A stretch of 64,000 bases of DNA, from NCBI GenBank assembly GCA_964609025.1, contig CAZSQM010000001.1, forward strand, positions 62,001 through 126,000, in the 5' to 3' direction. This document shows, in pieces, positions 49,790 to 58,342 of this stretch. Positions within the stretch are counted from its first letter, which is position 1, and every line of letters begins with the position of its first letter. Under the pieces are notes generated by a model. That model was not told the DNA's origin, did not search any database, and was given only the letters and a program-made list of their open reading frames with translations. The DNA comes from SIG307 sp964609025. Its GTDB lineage: Bacteria; Bacillota; Clostridia; Lachnospirales; Lachnospiraceae. Both the position numbers and the translations under genes were made by a program.

Positions 49790-50078
49790 ATTAAACTGAT
49801 GACGCGGAGATAACGGTAATTATGCTTCCACAGAGAGCCCACGCTGCTGAGAGTTGGGTGAAACACAGATTATCAAATGGACCGCCGAGGGCGCAGTCAA
49901 ATGAAGTATGCTTTTGCAGCTTCAGAGTATTCTGCGACGTGTTGGCATACGTCAGTTGCCGGGGATATATTGGTATCCTGCTAAGTGCACGGTCCGACCG
50001 GCCGTGAATCAAGGTGGCACCGCGGATAATGTATTATTCGTCCTTGACAGAGACTGACTCTGTCAAGGACGTTTTTTT
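49790..50078 (+). ncRNA. tRNA-Trp T-box leader with terminator
   Basis: The leader holds stem I elements (AGAGAGCCCACG, GCTGAGAG), a likely specifier codon TGG at 49878-49880 followed by A, and the T-box core AGGTGGCACCGCGG at 50012-50025. Its TGGC would pair with the GCCA end of uncharged tRNA-Trp. The terminator GTCCTTGACAGAG/CTCTGTCAAGGAC (50040-50070, 13 bp) is followed by T7. Low Trp-tRNA charging should allow read-through into trpE. Only stem-level features were read by eye. Confidence 0.9.
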
Positions 50079-50087
50079 GATTTACAA

Positions 50088-50197
50088 GATTCAGGTGTCA
50101 AAACACATTCTGACACAAAGGAACTTTGCATAGAAGAAAGGACTCTTTTTTCTATGCAAAGTTCCGTAATTGGAAGCGACCTTTTGACACCTGAATC
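50088..50197 (+). repeat. Dispersed repeat family 1, full palindromic copy D
   Basis: The 110-bp element begins GATTCAGGTGTCAAAA (50088-50103) and ends with its exact reverse complement (50182-50197). Inside, GGAACTTTGCATAGA (50120-50134) pairs perfectly with 50151-50165. It fills the space between the T-box terminator and trpE and would form a long hairpin in the trp mRNA. Partial copies are at 11465, 17406 and 31567. It encodes nothing and fits a MITE. Confidence 0.8.
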
Positions 50198-50237
50198 TTC
50201 ATAGGAAATAAGGAATGATTATTTTCGGAGGTGCATT

Positions 50238-51704
50238 ATGATTTACTCGCCAAGTCTTGAAAAAGTAAAGGAAATTGCGGAAAGCGGAGCGTATAAAATT
50301 CTGCCTGTCAGCTGTGAAATTCTGTCGGATATCCTGACACCGATTGAAGCGCTGAAAATACTGAAAAACGTATCCACTCACTGCTATATGCTGGAATCCG
50401 TCACCGACAGGGACAAATGGGGACGCTACACCTTCCTCGGCTTCGACCCGAAGCTTGAAATCACCTGTTCGGGCGAACAAATGAAGATAGGCAACGTCTG
50501 TCTTTCCACACACAATCCCGCAGAGCAGATCCGGCAAATTCTGGATGAATACAAAAGTCCGCGCTTCGATTATCTTCCGTCCTTTACCGGCGGACTTGTA
50601 GGATATTTTTCCTACGACTATCTGGGGTACAGCGAGCCATCCGTAAGACTGCAAACCGAGGATACGGAGAATTTTAAGGATGTTGACCTCATGCTGTTCG
50701 ATAAGGTGATTGCCTTTGACCATTTTCGTCAGAAAATGATTCTGATTGCGAACATGTTTCTTGACGAACCGGAAACCGGCTACAACAAGGCGGTACTTGA
50801 GTTGAAACAGCTGGCGGAGCTGCTCCGGAACGGCGAAAAGGAAAAAGAGGTCTGCGGTCATCTTACGGGAGAGGTTACGCCGCTGTTTGATAAAGAAACC
50901 TACTGCGATATGGTTGAAAAAGCAAAGCACCATATCCATGAAGGTGACATCTTCCAGATTGTGCTGTCCAACCGTCTGAGCGCGCCCTTTGAGGGCAGCC
51001 TGTTAGGGGCCTACCGCATTTTAAGGACACTCAATCCTTCCCCGTATATGTTCTATCTTTCGGGAACCGATGTGGAGGTTGCGGGCGCTTCGCCGGAAAC
51101 ACTGGTGAAGTTAGAAAACGGTGTGCTTCACACCTTTCCTCTCGCCGGCACGAGGCCAAGGGGCAAAACCGAAGCCGAGGACAACGCCCTTGAGAAAGAA
51201 CTGCTTTCCGACGAAAAGGAGCTGGCAGAACATAATATGCTCGTGGATTTAGGCCGAAACGATTTGGGCAAAATCAGCAAATTCGGTACGGTAGAGGTGG
51301 AAAAGCTGCACAGCATCGAGCGCTATTCCCATGTAATGCACATCGGCTCAACGGTAAGAGGAGAACTCCGGGAAGGGTATGACGCACTGGACGCGGTAAG
51401 CGCCGTGCTTCCGGCGGGTACGCTTTCGGGTGCGCCGAAAATCAGAGCCTGCCAGCTCATTGCAGAGCTTGAAAACAACAAAAGAGGCATTTACGGCGGC
51501 GCCATCGGCTATATTGATTTTACGGGAAATCTCGACACCTGCATTGCAATCCGTATTGCTTATAAAAAGAACGGTAAAGTTTTCGTAAGAAGCGGCGCGG
51601 GAATTGTCGCCGATTCCGTCCCGGAAAAAGAATATCAGGAGTGCATCAACAAAGCGGCGGCAGTGATAAACGCTCTGAAAATGGCAAAGGAGGCAGACCT
51701 ATGA
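50238..51704 (+). CDS. trpE: Anthranilate synthase component I
   Basis: The 488-residue enzyme converts chorismate and ammonia to anthranilate. The N-terminal regulatory part carries an LES-type motif (CYMLESVTDRDKWGRYTFLG) associated with Trp feedback. The chorismate-binding core includes HIHEGDIFQIVLSNR, SPYMFYL, GASPETLV, PLAGTRPRG, RNDLGKI and LPAGTLSGAPK. CGGAGG supports the start. It is the first gene of the T-box-controlled operon and overlaps trpG by 4 bases. Confidence 0.97.
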   Translation: MIYSPSLEKVKEIAESGAYKILPVSCEILSDILTPIEALKILKNVSTHCYMLESVTDRDKWGRYTFLGFDPKLEITCSGEQMKIGNVCLSTHNPAEQIRQILDEYKSPRFDYLPSFTGGLVGYFSYDYLGYSEPSVRLQTEDTENFKDVDLMLFDKVIAFDHFRQKMILIANMFLDEPETGYNKAVLELKQLAELLRNGEKEKEVCGHLTGEVTPLFDKETYCDMVEKAKHHIHEGDIFQIVLSNRLSAPFEGSLLGAYRILRTLNPSPYMFYLSGTDVEVAGASPETLVKLENGVLHTFPLAGTRPRGKTEAEDNALEKELLSDEKELAEHNMLVDLGRNDLGKISKFGTVEVEKLHSIERYSHVMHIGSTVRGELREGYDALDAVSAVLPAGTLSGAPKIRACQLIAELENNKRGIYGGAIGYIDFTGNLDTCIAIRIAYKKNGKVFVRSGAGIVADSVPEKEYQECINKAAAVINALKMAKEADL

Positions 51705-52270
51705 TTTTACTGATTGATAACTACGACAGCTTCTCCTACAATCTGTTTCAGCTTGTGGGAGAACTCGATTCCGATATAAAGGTGATACGGAACGATGAAA
51801 TGACGATAGAGGAAATCTTCGCGCTGCGCCCGGACCGGATCATCCTTTCGCCTGGTCCCGGACGTCCCGAAGACGCGGGAATCATTGTCGAGGCGGCAAA
51901 AACTCTGGCAAAGGAAATTCCCACCCTGGGCGTATGCCTCGGACACCAGGCAATCTGCGCAGCCTACGGAGCGAACATTACCTACGCGAAACAACTGATG
52001 CACGGGAAACAGTCCGTGGTAAATTTCGACAACAGTTGCCCTCTTTTTCGGGATATTCCGCACACCGCTCCGGTGGCAAGGTATCACTCTCTTGCCGCAG
52101 ACGCGAACACAATGCCCGACTGCCTTACGGTTACGGCGGTAACGGAAGACGGTGAGATTATGGCGGTACAGCACCGGGACTATCCGATTTACGGAGTACA
52201 GTTCCACCCGGAATCCATTATGACCCCCGACGGCAGACAGATGCTGAAAAATTTCATCACCATAAAATAA
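51701..52270 (+). CDS. trpG: Anthranilate synthase component II (glutamine amidotransferase)
   Basis: The 189-residue amidotransferase supplies ammonia from glutamine to TrpE. The catalytic Cys lies in GVCLGHQAI (about 78) and the His-Glu pair in QFHPESI (about 167). DNYDSFSYN opens the protein. Its ATG overlaps the trpE stop (ATGA) and AAGGAGG precedes it. It is not fused to trpD, unlike in some bacteria. Confidence 0.96.
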   Translation: MILLIDNYDSFSYNLFQLVGELDSDIKVIRNDEMTIEEIFALRPDRIILSPGPGRPEDAGIIVEAAKTLAKEIPTLGVCLGHQAICAAYGANITYAKQLMHGKQSVVNFDNSCPLFRDIPHTAPVARYHSLAADANTMPDCLTVTAVTEDGEIMAVQHRDYPIYGVQFHPESIMTPDGRQMLKNFITIK

Positions 52271-52288
52271 CATAAGGAGGATTTTGTC

Positions 52289-53305
52289 ATGATCAAAGAA
52301 GCCATTGTAAAAATTGTTGACAAACAGGACCTGACCTATGATGAGGCCTATGCCGTCATCACGGAGATTATGAGCGGCGAAACCACGCCTACCCAGAATG
52401 CGGCTTTTCTTGCCGCGCTGTCCACCAAAAGCACAAAAGCCGAAACCATCGAGGAAATCACGGGCTGTGCAGCGGCGATGCGCGACAGGGCCGTAAAGGT
52501 TCCGAATACGTTGGATTTGCTTGAAATTGTAGGAACCGGCGGCGACGGCGCGCACAGCTTTAACATTTCCACTACCACCGCAATCGTTGCGGCCTCCGCC
52601 GGAATCAAGGTGGCTAAGCACGGCAACCGTGCAGCCTCCTCCGACTGCGGCACCGCGGATTGTCTTGAAGCCCTTGGCGTAAACATCAGTCTTGAACCCG
52701 AAAAATGTCTTGAGCTACTGGAAAAGGTGGGCTTCTGCTTCTTTTTCGCACAGAAGTACCACACTTCGATGAAATATGTCGGTCCTATCCGAAAGGAGCT
52801 GGGAATCCGGACCGTATTCAACATTCTCGGGCCCCTTACCAATCCCGCAAGCCCGAAGCGGCAGCTTTTAGGCGTATACGACCGCTCTCTTGTGGAGCCG
52901 TTGGCACAGGTTCTCATGCGGCTGGGCGTACAGAAGGGTATGGTCGTTTACGGACAGGATAAGCTGGACGAAATTTCTCTCAGCGCTCCGACCGTGATTT
53001 CGGAATTCGCCGACGGATGGTTCAGAACCTATGAAATTACTCCGGAACAATTCGGCTTTGCGCGTTGCCGCAAAGAGGATCTGGCAGGCGGTACTCCCGC
53101 AGAAAACGCCGCTATTACAAGAGCGATTCTAAACGGTGAAAAGGGACACAAAAGAAACGCCGTTCTGTTAAACGCAGGAGCCGCCTTGTTAATCGGCGGA
53201 AAGGCCGCTTCTATGGAGGAGGGCATCCGGCTCGCCGGGGAGCTGCTTGACTCCGGCGCGGCAATGCAGACCCTTGAAAAACTGATACAGCTTTCCAATG
53301 AGTGA
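52289..53305 (+). CDS. trpD: Anthranilate phosphoribosyltransferase
   Basis: The 338-residue enzyme joins anthranilate to PRPP. Signatures are GTGGDGAHSFNISTTTAIV (PRPP loop), KHGNRAASSDCGTADCLEALG and the R residue region GPIRKELGIRTVFNILGPLTNP. AAGGAGG supports the start. It uses PRPP from the prs product encoded 10 kb upstream. Confidence 0.97.
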   Translation: MIKEAIVKIVDKQDLTYDEAYAVITEIMSGETTPTQNAAFLAALSTKSTKAETIEEITGCAAAMRDRAVKVPNTLDLLEIVGTGGDGAHSFNISTTTAIVAASAGIKVAKHGNRAASSDCGTADCLEALGVNISLEPEKCLELLEKVGFCFFFAQKYHTSMKYVGPIRKELGIRTVFNILGPLTNPASPKRQLLGVYDRSLVEPLAQVLMRLGVQKGMVVYGQDKLDEISLSAPTVISEFADGWFRTYEITPEQFGFARCRKEDLAGGTPAENAAITRAILNGEKGHKRNAVLLNAGAALLIGGKAASMEEGIRLAGELLDSGAAMQTLEKLIQLSNE

Positions 53306-53313
53306 GGTGCCGA

Positions 53314-54096
53314 ATGACAATACTTGACGAACTGGCGGCCTACGCCGCCAAACGGGTAGCCGCCGCCAAAGAAATACTTTCCCCTGCCGAACTAAAAAGC
53401 AGAGCGCTTTCTCTGCCCCGGGGAGAGTTTGCTTTTGAAAAAGCGCTCTCTTCTCCCGGCATCTCCTTTATCTGCGAATGCAAAAAGGCGTCCCCGTCAA
53501 AGGGAGTTATCGCAGAGCAGTTTCCGTATCTGGAAATCGCAAAGGAGTATGAAGCCGCAGGCGCGGATTGTATTTCCGTGCTGACGGAGCCCAAATGGTT
53601 TCTCGGCAGCGACCGCTATCTGGAGGAAATCGCAGACGCCGTATCCGTTCCGTGCCTGCGAAAAGATTTTACGGTGGACGAATATATGATTTACGAGGCG
53701 AAGCTGTTAGGCGCGGAGGCGGTGCTTCTGATTTGCGCCATTCTTCCTCCCGAACGCATCCGCGCATACATCCGAATCTGCGACAGCCTCGGAATCTCCG
53801 CGTTAGTGGAAGCCCACGACGAAGACGAGGTAACCGCGGCAATCCGTTCGGGTGCAAGAATCATCGGCGTCAATAACCGCAACCTGAAAACTTTCACGGT
53901 GGATACCGATAACAGCAGGAAGCTGCGGGAGCTTGTTCCGGAGCATATTCTCTTTGTTTCGGAAAGCGGCGTAAAAAATGCGGCGGACGTAAGGGCGTTA
54001 CGTGAAATCGGAGCCGACGCCGTACTGGTCGGCGAAACGCTGATGCGTGCGGAAGATAAAAAAGCAAAGCTGGCCGAGCTTAGGAGTGTTCTATGA
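53314..54096 (+). CDS. trpC: Indole-3-glycerol phosphate synthase
   Basis: The 260-residue TIM barrel closes the indole ring. Motifs are FICECKKASPSKG, SVLTEPKWFLGS, PCLRKDFTVDEYMIYEA, GVNNRNLKTFTVD and FVSESGV. The ATG at 53314 follows GAGGTG; an overlapping GTG at 53302 is less likely. It overlaps trpF by 4 bases. Confidence 0.96.
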   Translation: MTILDELAAYAAKRVAAAKEILSPAELKSRALSLPRGEFAFEKALSSPGISFICECKKASPSKGVIAEQFPYLEIAKEYEAAGADCISVLTEPKWFLGSDRYLEEIADAVSVPCLRKDFTVDEYMIYEAKLLGAEAVLLICAILPPERIRAYIRICDSLGISALVEAHDEDEVTAAIRSGARIIGVNNRNLKTFTVDTDNSRKLRELVPEHILFVSESGVKNAADVRALREIGADAVLVGETLMRAEDKKAKLAELRSVL

Positions 54097-54707
54097 CAAA
54101 AATAAAACTTTGCGGCCTTAGAAGGCCCTGCGACATTGACTACGCCAATGCGCTCAAGCCCGAATATGTCGGGTTTGTTCTTACACAGAACTACCGGCGT
54201 TCCGTCGCGCCCGGGGATTTGGCGCCTCTGCGAAAAAAGCTTCACCCGGAGATTCTTCCGGTGGGCGTGTTTGTGGACGAGCCGCCGGACGTAATTGCTG
54301 CCCTGTTAAAGAAAGACCTTATAACGATAGTCCAGCTTCACGGAAACGAAACCGATGCCTATATCCGACAGCTTAGGGATATGTCGGACTGCACCATTAT
54401 CAAGGCCTTCCGCATCGAAACAAAGGAGGACATCAAGGCGGCAAACGAATGCAGCGCCGATTTTGTACTTTTGGATTCGGGCTGCGGCACGGGCAAAGCC
54501 TTTTGCTGGTCACTGCTCAAGGAGGTCAACAGACCCTACTTTCTTGCGGGCGGGCTTACTCCCGAAAACGTAACCGAAGCAGTCACAAAGTTCGCTCCCT
54601 TTGCGGTAGACGCAAGCTCCTCTCTCGAAACGGACGGCTTTAAGGACAAAAATAAAATGGCGGCGTTTGTAAACGCTGTCAGAAACAGAAAGGACGGATT
54701 ACTATGA
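54093..54707 (+). CDS. trpF: Phosphoribosylanthranilate isomerase
   Basis: The 204-residue barrel isomerises phosphoribosylanthranilate. The catalytic Cys is in KLCGLRRPCDIDYAN (about 7), the Asp in FVLLDSGCGTGKAF (about 126), and AGGLTPENV binds phosphate. It overlaps both trpC and trpB by ATGA, so the three are translationally coupled. Confidence 0.95.
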   Translation: MTKIKLCGLRRPCDIDYANALKPEYVGFVLTQNYRRSVAPGDLAPLRKKLHPEILPVGVFVDEPPDVIAALLKKDLITIVQLHGNETDAYIRQLRDMSDCTIIKAFRIETKEDIKAANECSADFVLLDSGCGTGKAFCWSLLKEVNRPYFLAGGLTPENVTEAVTKFAPFAVDASSSLETDGFKDKNKMAAFVNAVRNRKDGLL

Positions 54708-55894
54708 CGAATTCTAACGGCAGATTCGGCATTCACGGCGGACAGTACATTCCCGAAACACTGATGAATGCCGTGATTGAGCTGGAAAAGGCTTATGAAT
54801 TTTATAAAAATGACAAGGATTTCAACCGGGAGCTGACGGAACTGCTCAACGAATATGCAGGCAGACCGTCACGGCTTTACTATGCCGAAAAGCTGACCAA
54901 GGCTCTCGGCGGCGCGAAGATTTACCTCAAGCGGGAGGATTTGAACCACACCGGCTCCCACAAAATAAACAATGTGCTCGGTCAGGCTCTGCTTGCAAAG
55001 AAAATGGGAAAAACCCGGCTGATTGCCGAAACGGGCGCCGGACAGCACGGCGTTGCAACCGCTACCGCCGCTGCCCTTATGGACATGGAGTGCGTTGTGT
55101 TTATGGGCGAGGAAGACACAAAACGTCAGGCATTAAATGTCTACCGCATGAAGCTCCTCGGCGCAAAGGTTGTTCCCGTAACCTCGGGAACGGCTACCCT
55201 GAAGGACGCCGTTTCCGAAGCAATGCGGGAATGGACCTCCCGTATTGATGACACCCATTACTGCCTCGGTTCGGTAATGGGGCCGCACCCTTTTCCGACC
55301 ATTGTCCGCGATTTTCAGGCGGTCATTTCAAGAGAAATCAAGGAACAGCTCCTGGAAAAGGAACACCGTCTGCCCGATGCGGTCATTGCCTGCGTGGGCG
55401 GCGGCTCAAACGCAATCGGAAGCTTTTATCACTTTATCGGTGATGAAAGCGTAAGGCTGATCGGCTGCGAAGCGGCCGGCAGAGGAATCGATACCTTTGA
55501 AACGGCCGCAACCGTCAACACCGGAAGACTCGGCATTTTTCACGGCATGAAGTCTTACTTCTGTCAGGACAAATACGGTCAGATTGCTCCCGTATATTCC
55601 ATTTCGGCAGGCCTTGACTATCCGGGAATCGGACCGGAGCACGCCCATCTTCACGACATCGGCAGGGCGGAATACGTTCCGGTGACGGACGACGAGGCGG
55701 TAAATGCCTTTGAATTTCTCTCGAAAACAGAGGGCATTATCCCGGCCATCGAGTCCGCCCATGCGGTCGCCTACGCCATGAAGCTCGCTCCGACAATGGA
55801 AAAGGATAAGATTATCGTAATTACAATTTCGGGCAGAGGCGACAAAGACTGTGCTTCTATTGCCCGATACAGAGGGGAGGATATCCATGAGTAA
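54704..55894 (+). CDS. trpB: Tryptophan synthase beta chain
   Basis: The 396-residue PLP enzyme condenses indole with serine. The PLP lysine is in HTGSHKINN (about 87), followed by ETGAGQHGVATAT and the phosphate loop GGGSNAIG (about 230). This is the TrpB1 type that pairs with TrpA. It overlaps trpF by 4 bases and trpA by 8. Confidence 0.97.
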   Translation: MTNSNGRFGIHGGQYIPETLMNAVIELEKAYEFYKNDKDFNRELTELLNEYAGRPSRLYYAEKLTKALGGAKIYLKREDLNHTGSHKINNVLGQALLAKKMGKTRLIAETGAGQHGVATATAAALMDMECVVFMGEEDTKRQALNVYRMKLLGAKVVPVTSGTATLKDAVSEAMREWTSRIDDTHYCLGSVMGPHPFPTIVRDFQAVISREIKEQLLEKEHRLPDAVIACVGGGSNAIGSFYHFIGDESVRLIGCEAAGRGIDTFETAATVNTGRLGIFHGMKSYFCQDKYGQIAPVYSISAGLDYPGIGPEHAHLHDIGRAEYVPVTDDEAVNAFEFLSKTEGIIPAIESAHAVAYAMKLAPTMEKDKIIVITISGRGDKDCASIARYRGEDIHE

Positions 55895-56660
55895 TATTAA
55901 ATCGGCTTTTCAAAACGGCAAAGCTTTTATCCCTTTTATCACCTGTGGGGACCCGGATCTTGAAACGACGGGGAAGGTTGTCCGCGCCGCAGTAAAGAAC
56001 GGTGCAGACCTCATCGAGCTCGGAATTCCTTTTTCCGACCCTACGGCAGAGGGGCCTGTCATTCAGGGTGCCAATCTCCGCGCTCTCTCCGGCGGCGTTA
56101 CCACGGACAAAATTTTCGAGTTTGTGAAGGACCTCCGTAAGGACGTGACAATCCCTATGGTTTTTATGACCTACGCCAATGTTGTTTTCTCTTACGGTGC
56201 CGAAAAGTTCATCTCCTCCTGTAAAGCCGTCGGCATCGACGGAATCATTCTTCCCGACCTGCCTTTTGAGGAAAAAGGAGAATTCGAACCGGTCTGCAAG
56301 CAATACGGCGTAGACTTAATCTCCCTGATTGCGCCTACCTCCGCCCGGCGTATCGCCATGATTGCGAAGGAGGCAGAGGGCTTTCTGTACATTGTTTCGA
56401 GTCTTGGAGTAACGGGAACGAGAAGCGAAATTACCACCGACCTCTCTGCGATTGTTTCGGTCGTAAGAGAAAATACGGATATTCCCTGCGCGATAGGCTT
56501 CGGAATTTCCACACCCGAACAGGCAAAAAAAATGGCGGCATTGTCCGACGGCGCAATCGTCGGTTCCGCAATTATCAAGCTGATTGAGAAATACGCCAAA
56601 GATGCGGCGGAGCCTGTCGGTGCATATATCAAGAGCATGAAGGACGCAATGAACGCCTAG
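55887..56660 (+). CDS. trpA: Tryptophan synthase alpha chain
   Basis: The 257-residue barrel releases indole from indole-3-glycerol phosphate. The catalytic Glu is in LIELGIPFSDP; the second acid, Asp in the E. coli DPLADGP loop, is Glu here (DPTAEGP), a substitution common in Firmicutes. YIVSSLGVTGTR and GFGISTPEQ bind the phosphate. The ATG at 55887 overlaps the trpB stop and follows GGGGAGG. It is the last gene of the operon. Confidence 0.96.
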   Translation: MSNIKSAFQNGKAFIPFITCGDPDLETTGKVVRAAVKNGADLIELGIPFSDPTAEGPVIQGANLRALSGGVTTDKIFEFVKDLRKDVTIPMVFMTYANVVFSYGAEKFISSCKAVGIDGIILPDLPFEEKGEFEPVCKQYGVDLISLIAPTSARRIAMIAKEAEGFLYIVSSLGVTGTRSEITTDLSAIVSVVRENTDIPCAIGFGISTPEQAKKMAALSDGAIVGSAIIKLIEKYAKDAAEPVGAYIKSMKDAMNA

Positions 56661-56724
56661 ACCGGCAAGGTCGTTCCTATAAAGAACCGCACGGACAAGT
56701 CCGTTTCAGACTCCCTCAACCTTT

Positions 56725-56761
56725 GAGGGGCTGCGCACCCAGCTTAGTGCGTCAGCCCCTC
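56725..56761. terminator. Bidirectional terminator of trp operon and CYTH gene
   Basis: GAGGGGCTG-CGCAC (56725-56738) pairs with GTGCG-T-CAGCCCCTC (56747-56761), followed by TTTCTTT. The right arm contains the last codons of the convergent CYTH gene. Confidence 0.75.
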
Positions 56762-57283
56762 TTTCTTTATTAACCCTGCTGCTTTCAGTTCTTCCGGCGC
56801 CTCTTTCCACTCCGCCAGATAATTATTCTTAAAACGCTCATCAAACGTCACATCCGCAGCAAACCAGTCCGGCGGCACAAAAGCAGCCGCCTCTTCCTCG
56901 TTCGGGAACTCCACCTCCGCAAAGAAAAGCCCCGAAAGCTCCCCTTCAAATACATCAAGCTCTATGGTATATGCACCGTAGGGAATGAGATACCTCGTCT
57001 TCGTAATCACCCTTCCCTCTGCTTTGGAAAGGAGCTTCGCATAGCTTTCCGCCGTCAGCGGCAGCTCCACCTCCTCGCATACATTCGCGGCCGCGTCGGA
57101 CTTCTTTTCCAGTCCGAGCTTTGATTTATAACAAAGCAGATACGTTTCTTTTCCGGCCTTCACCGTCTTTCTCACCCGCACTACCGGGTGGGTGCAAAGA
57201 TACCCCTGCTCAAGTCTTTTGCTTTCGTACCGCCCAAGGTCTTTCGGCAGCCCTTGCAGCATAAACTTCCGCTCAATTTCCAT
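56744..57283 (-). CDS. CYTH domain protein (triphosphate tunnel enzyme)
   Basis: The 179-residue protein starts with MEIERKF, the ExExK signature of CYTH/triphosphate tunnel metalloenzymes, and alternates charged beta strands (YLLCYKSK, YTIELDVFEG, FFAEVEFPNEEEA). Family members hydrolyse inorganic triphosphate or act as adenylate cyclases; small bacterial ones are usually triphosphatases. Its start overlaps the end of the anti-sigma gene by 11 bases, so it is the third gene of the sigma operon. Confidence 0.88.
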   Translation of the reverse strand: MEIERKFMLQGLPKDLGRYESKRLEQGYLCTHPVVRVRKTVKAGKETYLLCYKSKLGLEKKSDAAANVCEEVELPLTAESYAKLLSKAEGRVITKTRYLIPYGAYTIELDVFEGELSGLFFAEVEFPNEEEAAAFVPPDWFAADVTFDERFKNNYLAEWKEAPEELKAAGLIKKEGLTH

Positions 57284-57611
57284 AACCGTTCTTCTCCCTC
57301 AAAATTCCGCGGGTCACTAAAACCGTAATTCCGATTGCAAGCGCAAAGGCCACGCTTACCACAAAGCGACCCCAGTTTCTGTTTTTCCGCAGTCTGGCCG
57401 CGATTTCCGCAAACTGCAATTCCTCTTCCGCTTCCGGTTCCTCTCCGTGAAAGGATTCCTCCCGATTGAGATGGGCATACTCCTTATAAACACGGCGACA
57501 CTCCCTGCATTCCTTTAAATGCGCCCGTATCTCCTGTTTGGTTTCCTCGCTTACCGCGTCCTCCTGGAAGAGAACGACCAAATCCTGCACCACATTACAG
57601 CTTAAACTCAT
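57273..57611 (-). CDS. Anti-sigma factor with zinc-finger (zf-HC2-like) N-terminus
   Basis: The 112-residue protein has a cytoplasmic helical N-terminus with HLKECRECRRVY, the HxxxCxxC zinc motif of ZAS anti-sigma factors (about 31-41), and one membrane helix near the C-terminus (FVVSVAFALAIGITVLVTRG). It should hold the adjacent ECF sigma factor at the membrane. The gene overlaps the sigma gene by 17 bases. Confidence 0.83.
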   Translation of the reverse strand: MSLSCNVVQDLVVLFQEDAVSEETKQEIRAHLKECRECRRVYKEYAHLNREESFHGEEPEAEEELQFAEIAARLRKNRNWGRFVVSVAFALAIGITVLVTRGILREKNGYGN

Positions 57612-58107
57612 TTTGCAACCTCTCCTTCAACATAGTTTTTGCACGGAAATACAGCACCTTCGCCGAACTTTCCGAAATCTCCATTGTTTCCGCCACCTGC
57701 TTAAACGACATTTCCGCATAAATCCGCAACGCTACTACTTCCAGATTTTTCTGCGGGAGCTCCTGAAGCACTTCCCGCACCCTTTCCGTAACCTCTTTGC
57801 GTAAAAGCTTGTCCTCTGCCGAATCCTGATGCTCCTGCGCCATATAGAAGTCAACAACATCCTCCAGTACAATCATATTACGGGACTGCTTTTCCTTTTT
57901 CAGATACCCGAAATAGGTATATTTTGCAATGGCCGCAAGCCAGGTAAACATACTGCTGTTTCCTTTATATTTTCCGAAGGACACAAACGCACGGTAAAAG
58001 GTTTCCTGCGTCAGTTCCTCCGCAAGCTGTTCGTTTTTGCAGAGCTTGAACAAAAAGCTGTAAATCCTTGGCTGATACCGTTCATAAATTATCTCAAAAC
58101 TTTCCAA
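57595..58107 (-). CDS. ECF-type RNA polymerase sigma factor
   Basis: The 170-residue protein has sigma region 2 (about 10-75, FKLCKNEQLAEELTQETFYRAFVSFGKYKGNSSMFTWLAAIAKYTYFGYLKK) and region 4 (about 110-165, LPQKNLEVVALRIYAEMSFKQVAETMEISESSAKVLYFRAKTMLKE). Regions 1 and 3 are absent, which defines the ECF group. The start is TTG at 58107, placed after AGGAGG; no nearby ATG has such support. A candidate ECF promoter faces the other way, toward fabH. Confidence 0.9.
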   Translation of the reverse strand: MESFEIIYERYQPRIYSFLFKLCKNEQLAEELTQETFYRAFVSFGKYKGNSSMFTWLAAIAKYTYFGYLKKEKQSRNMIVLEDVVDFYMAQEHQDSAEDKLLRKEVTERVREVLQELPQKNLEVVALRIYAEMSFKQVAETMEISESSAKVLYFRAKTMLKERLQNEFKL

Positions 58108-58232
58108 CGAAAACTTCCTCCTGTCCCTGAGCTCACCCTTCTTTTCTTCTTTTCATTTTAGCATAATTTCCTTTGGGAGAAAAGAACTTTTGCCCTGCCC
58201 GGAAAATTTTTTCAACTTTTTTAAAAAAATCC

Positions 58233-58268
58233 TGTAACCTTTTTTCGACTTTCTCTACTAACTAGGTG
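58233..58268 (+). promoter_or_regulatory. Candidate ECF-sigma promoter of the fab operon
   Basis: TGTAACC (58233-58239) and TACTAACTAGGTG (58256-58268), about 17 bases apart, resemble the TGTAAC -35 and downstream element seen before many clostridial ECF genes. No sigma-A promoter as good as others in the window is visible here. The gap also has a GCTCTTATAAGGAGC near-palindrome (58273-58287). Confidence 0.4.
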
Positions 58269-58342
58269 AATTGCTCTTATAAGGAGCAGAAGGCGCGGCG
58301 CTTCTTTCGGCGGAACGCCTAATGAATTTTTTGGAGGATGCT

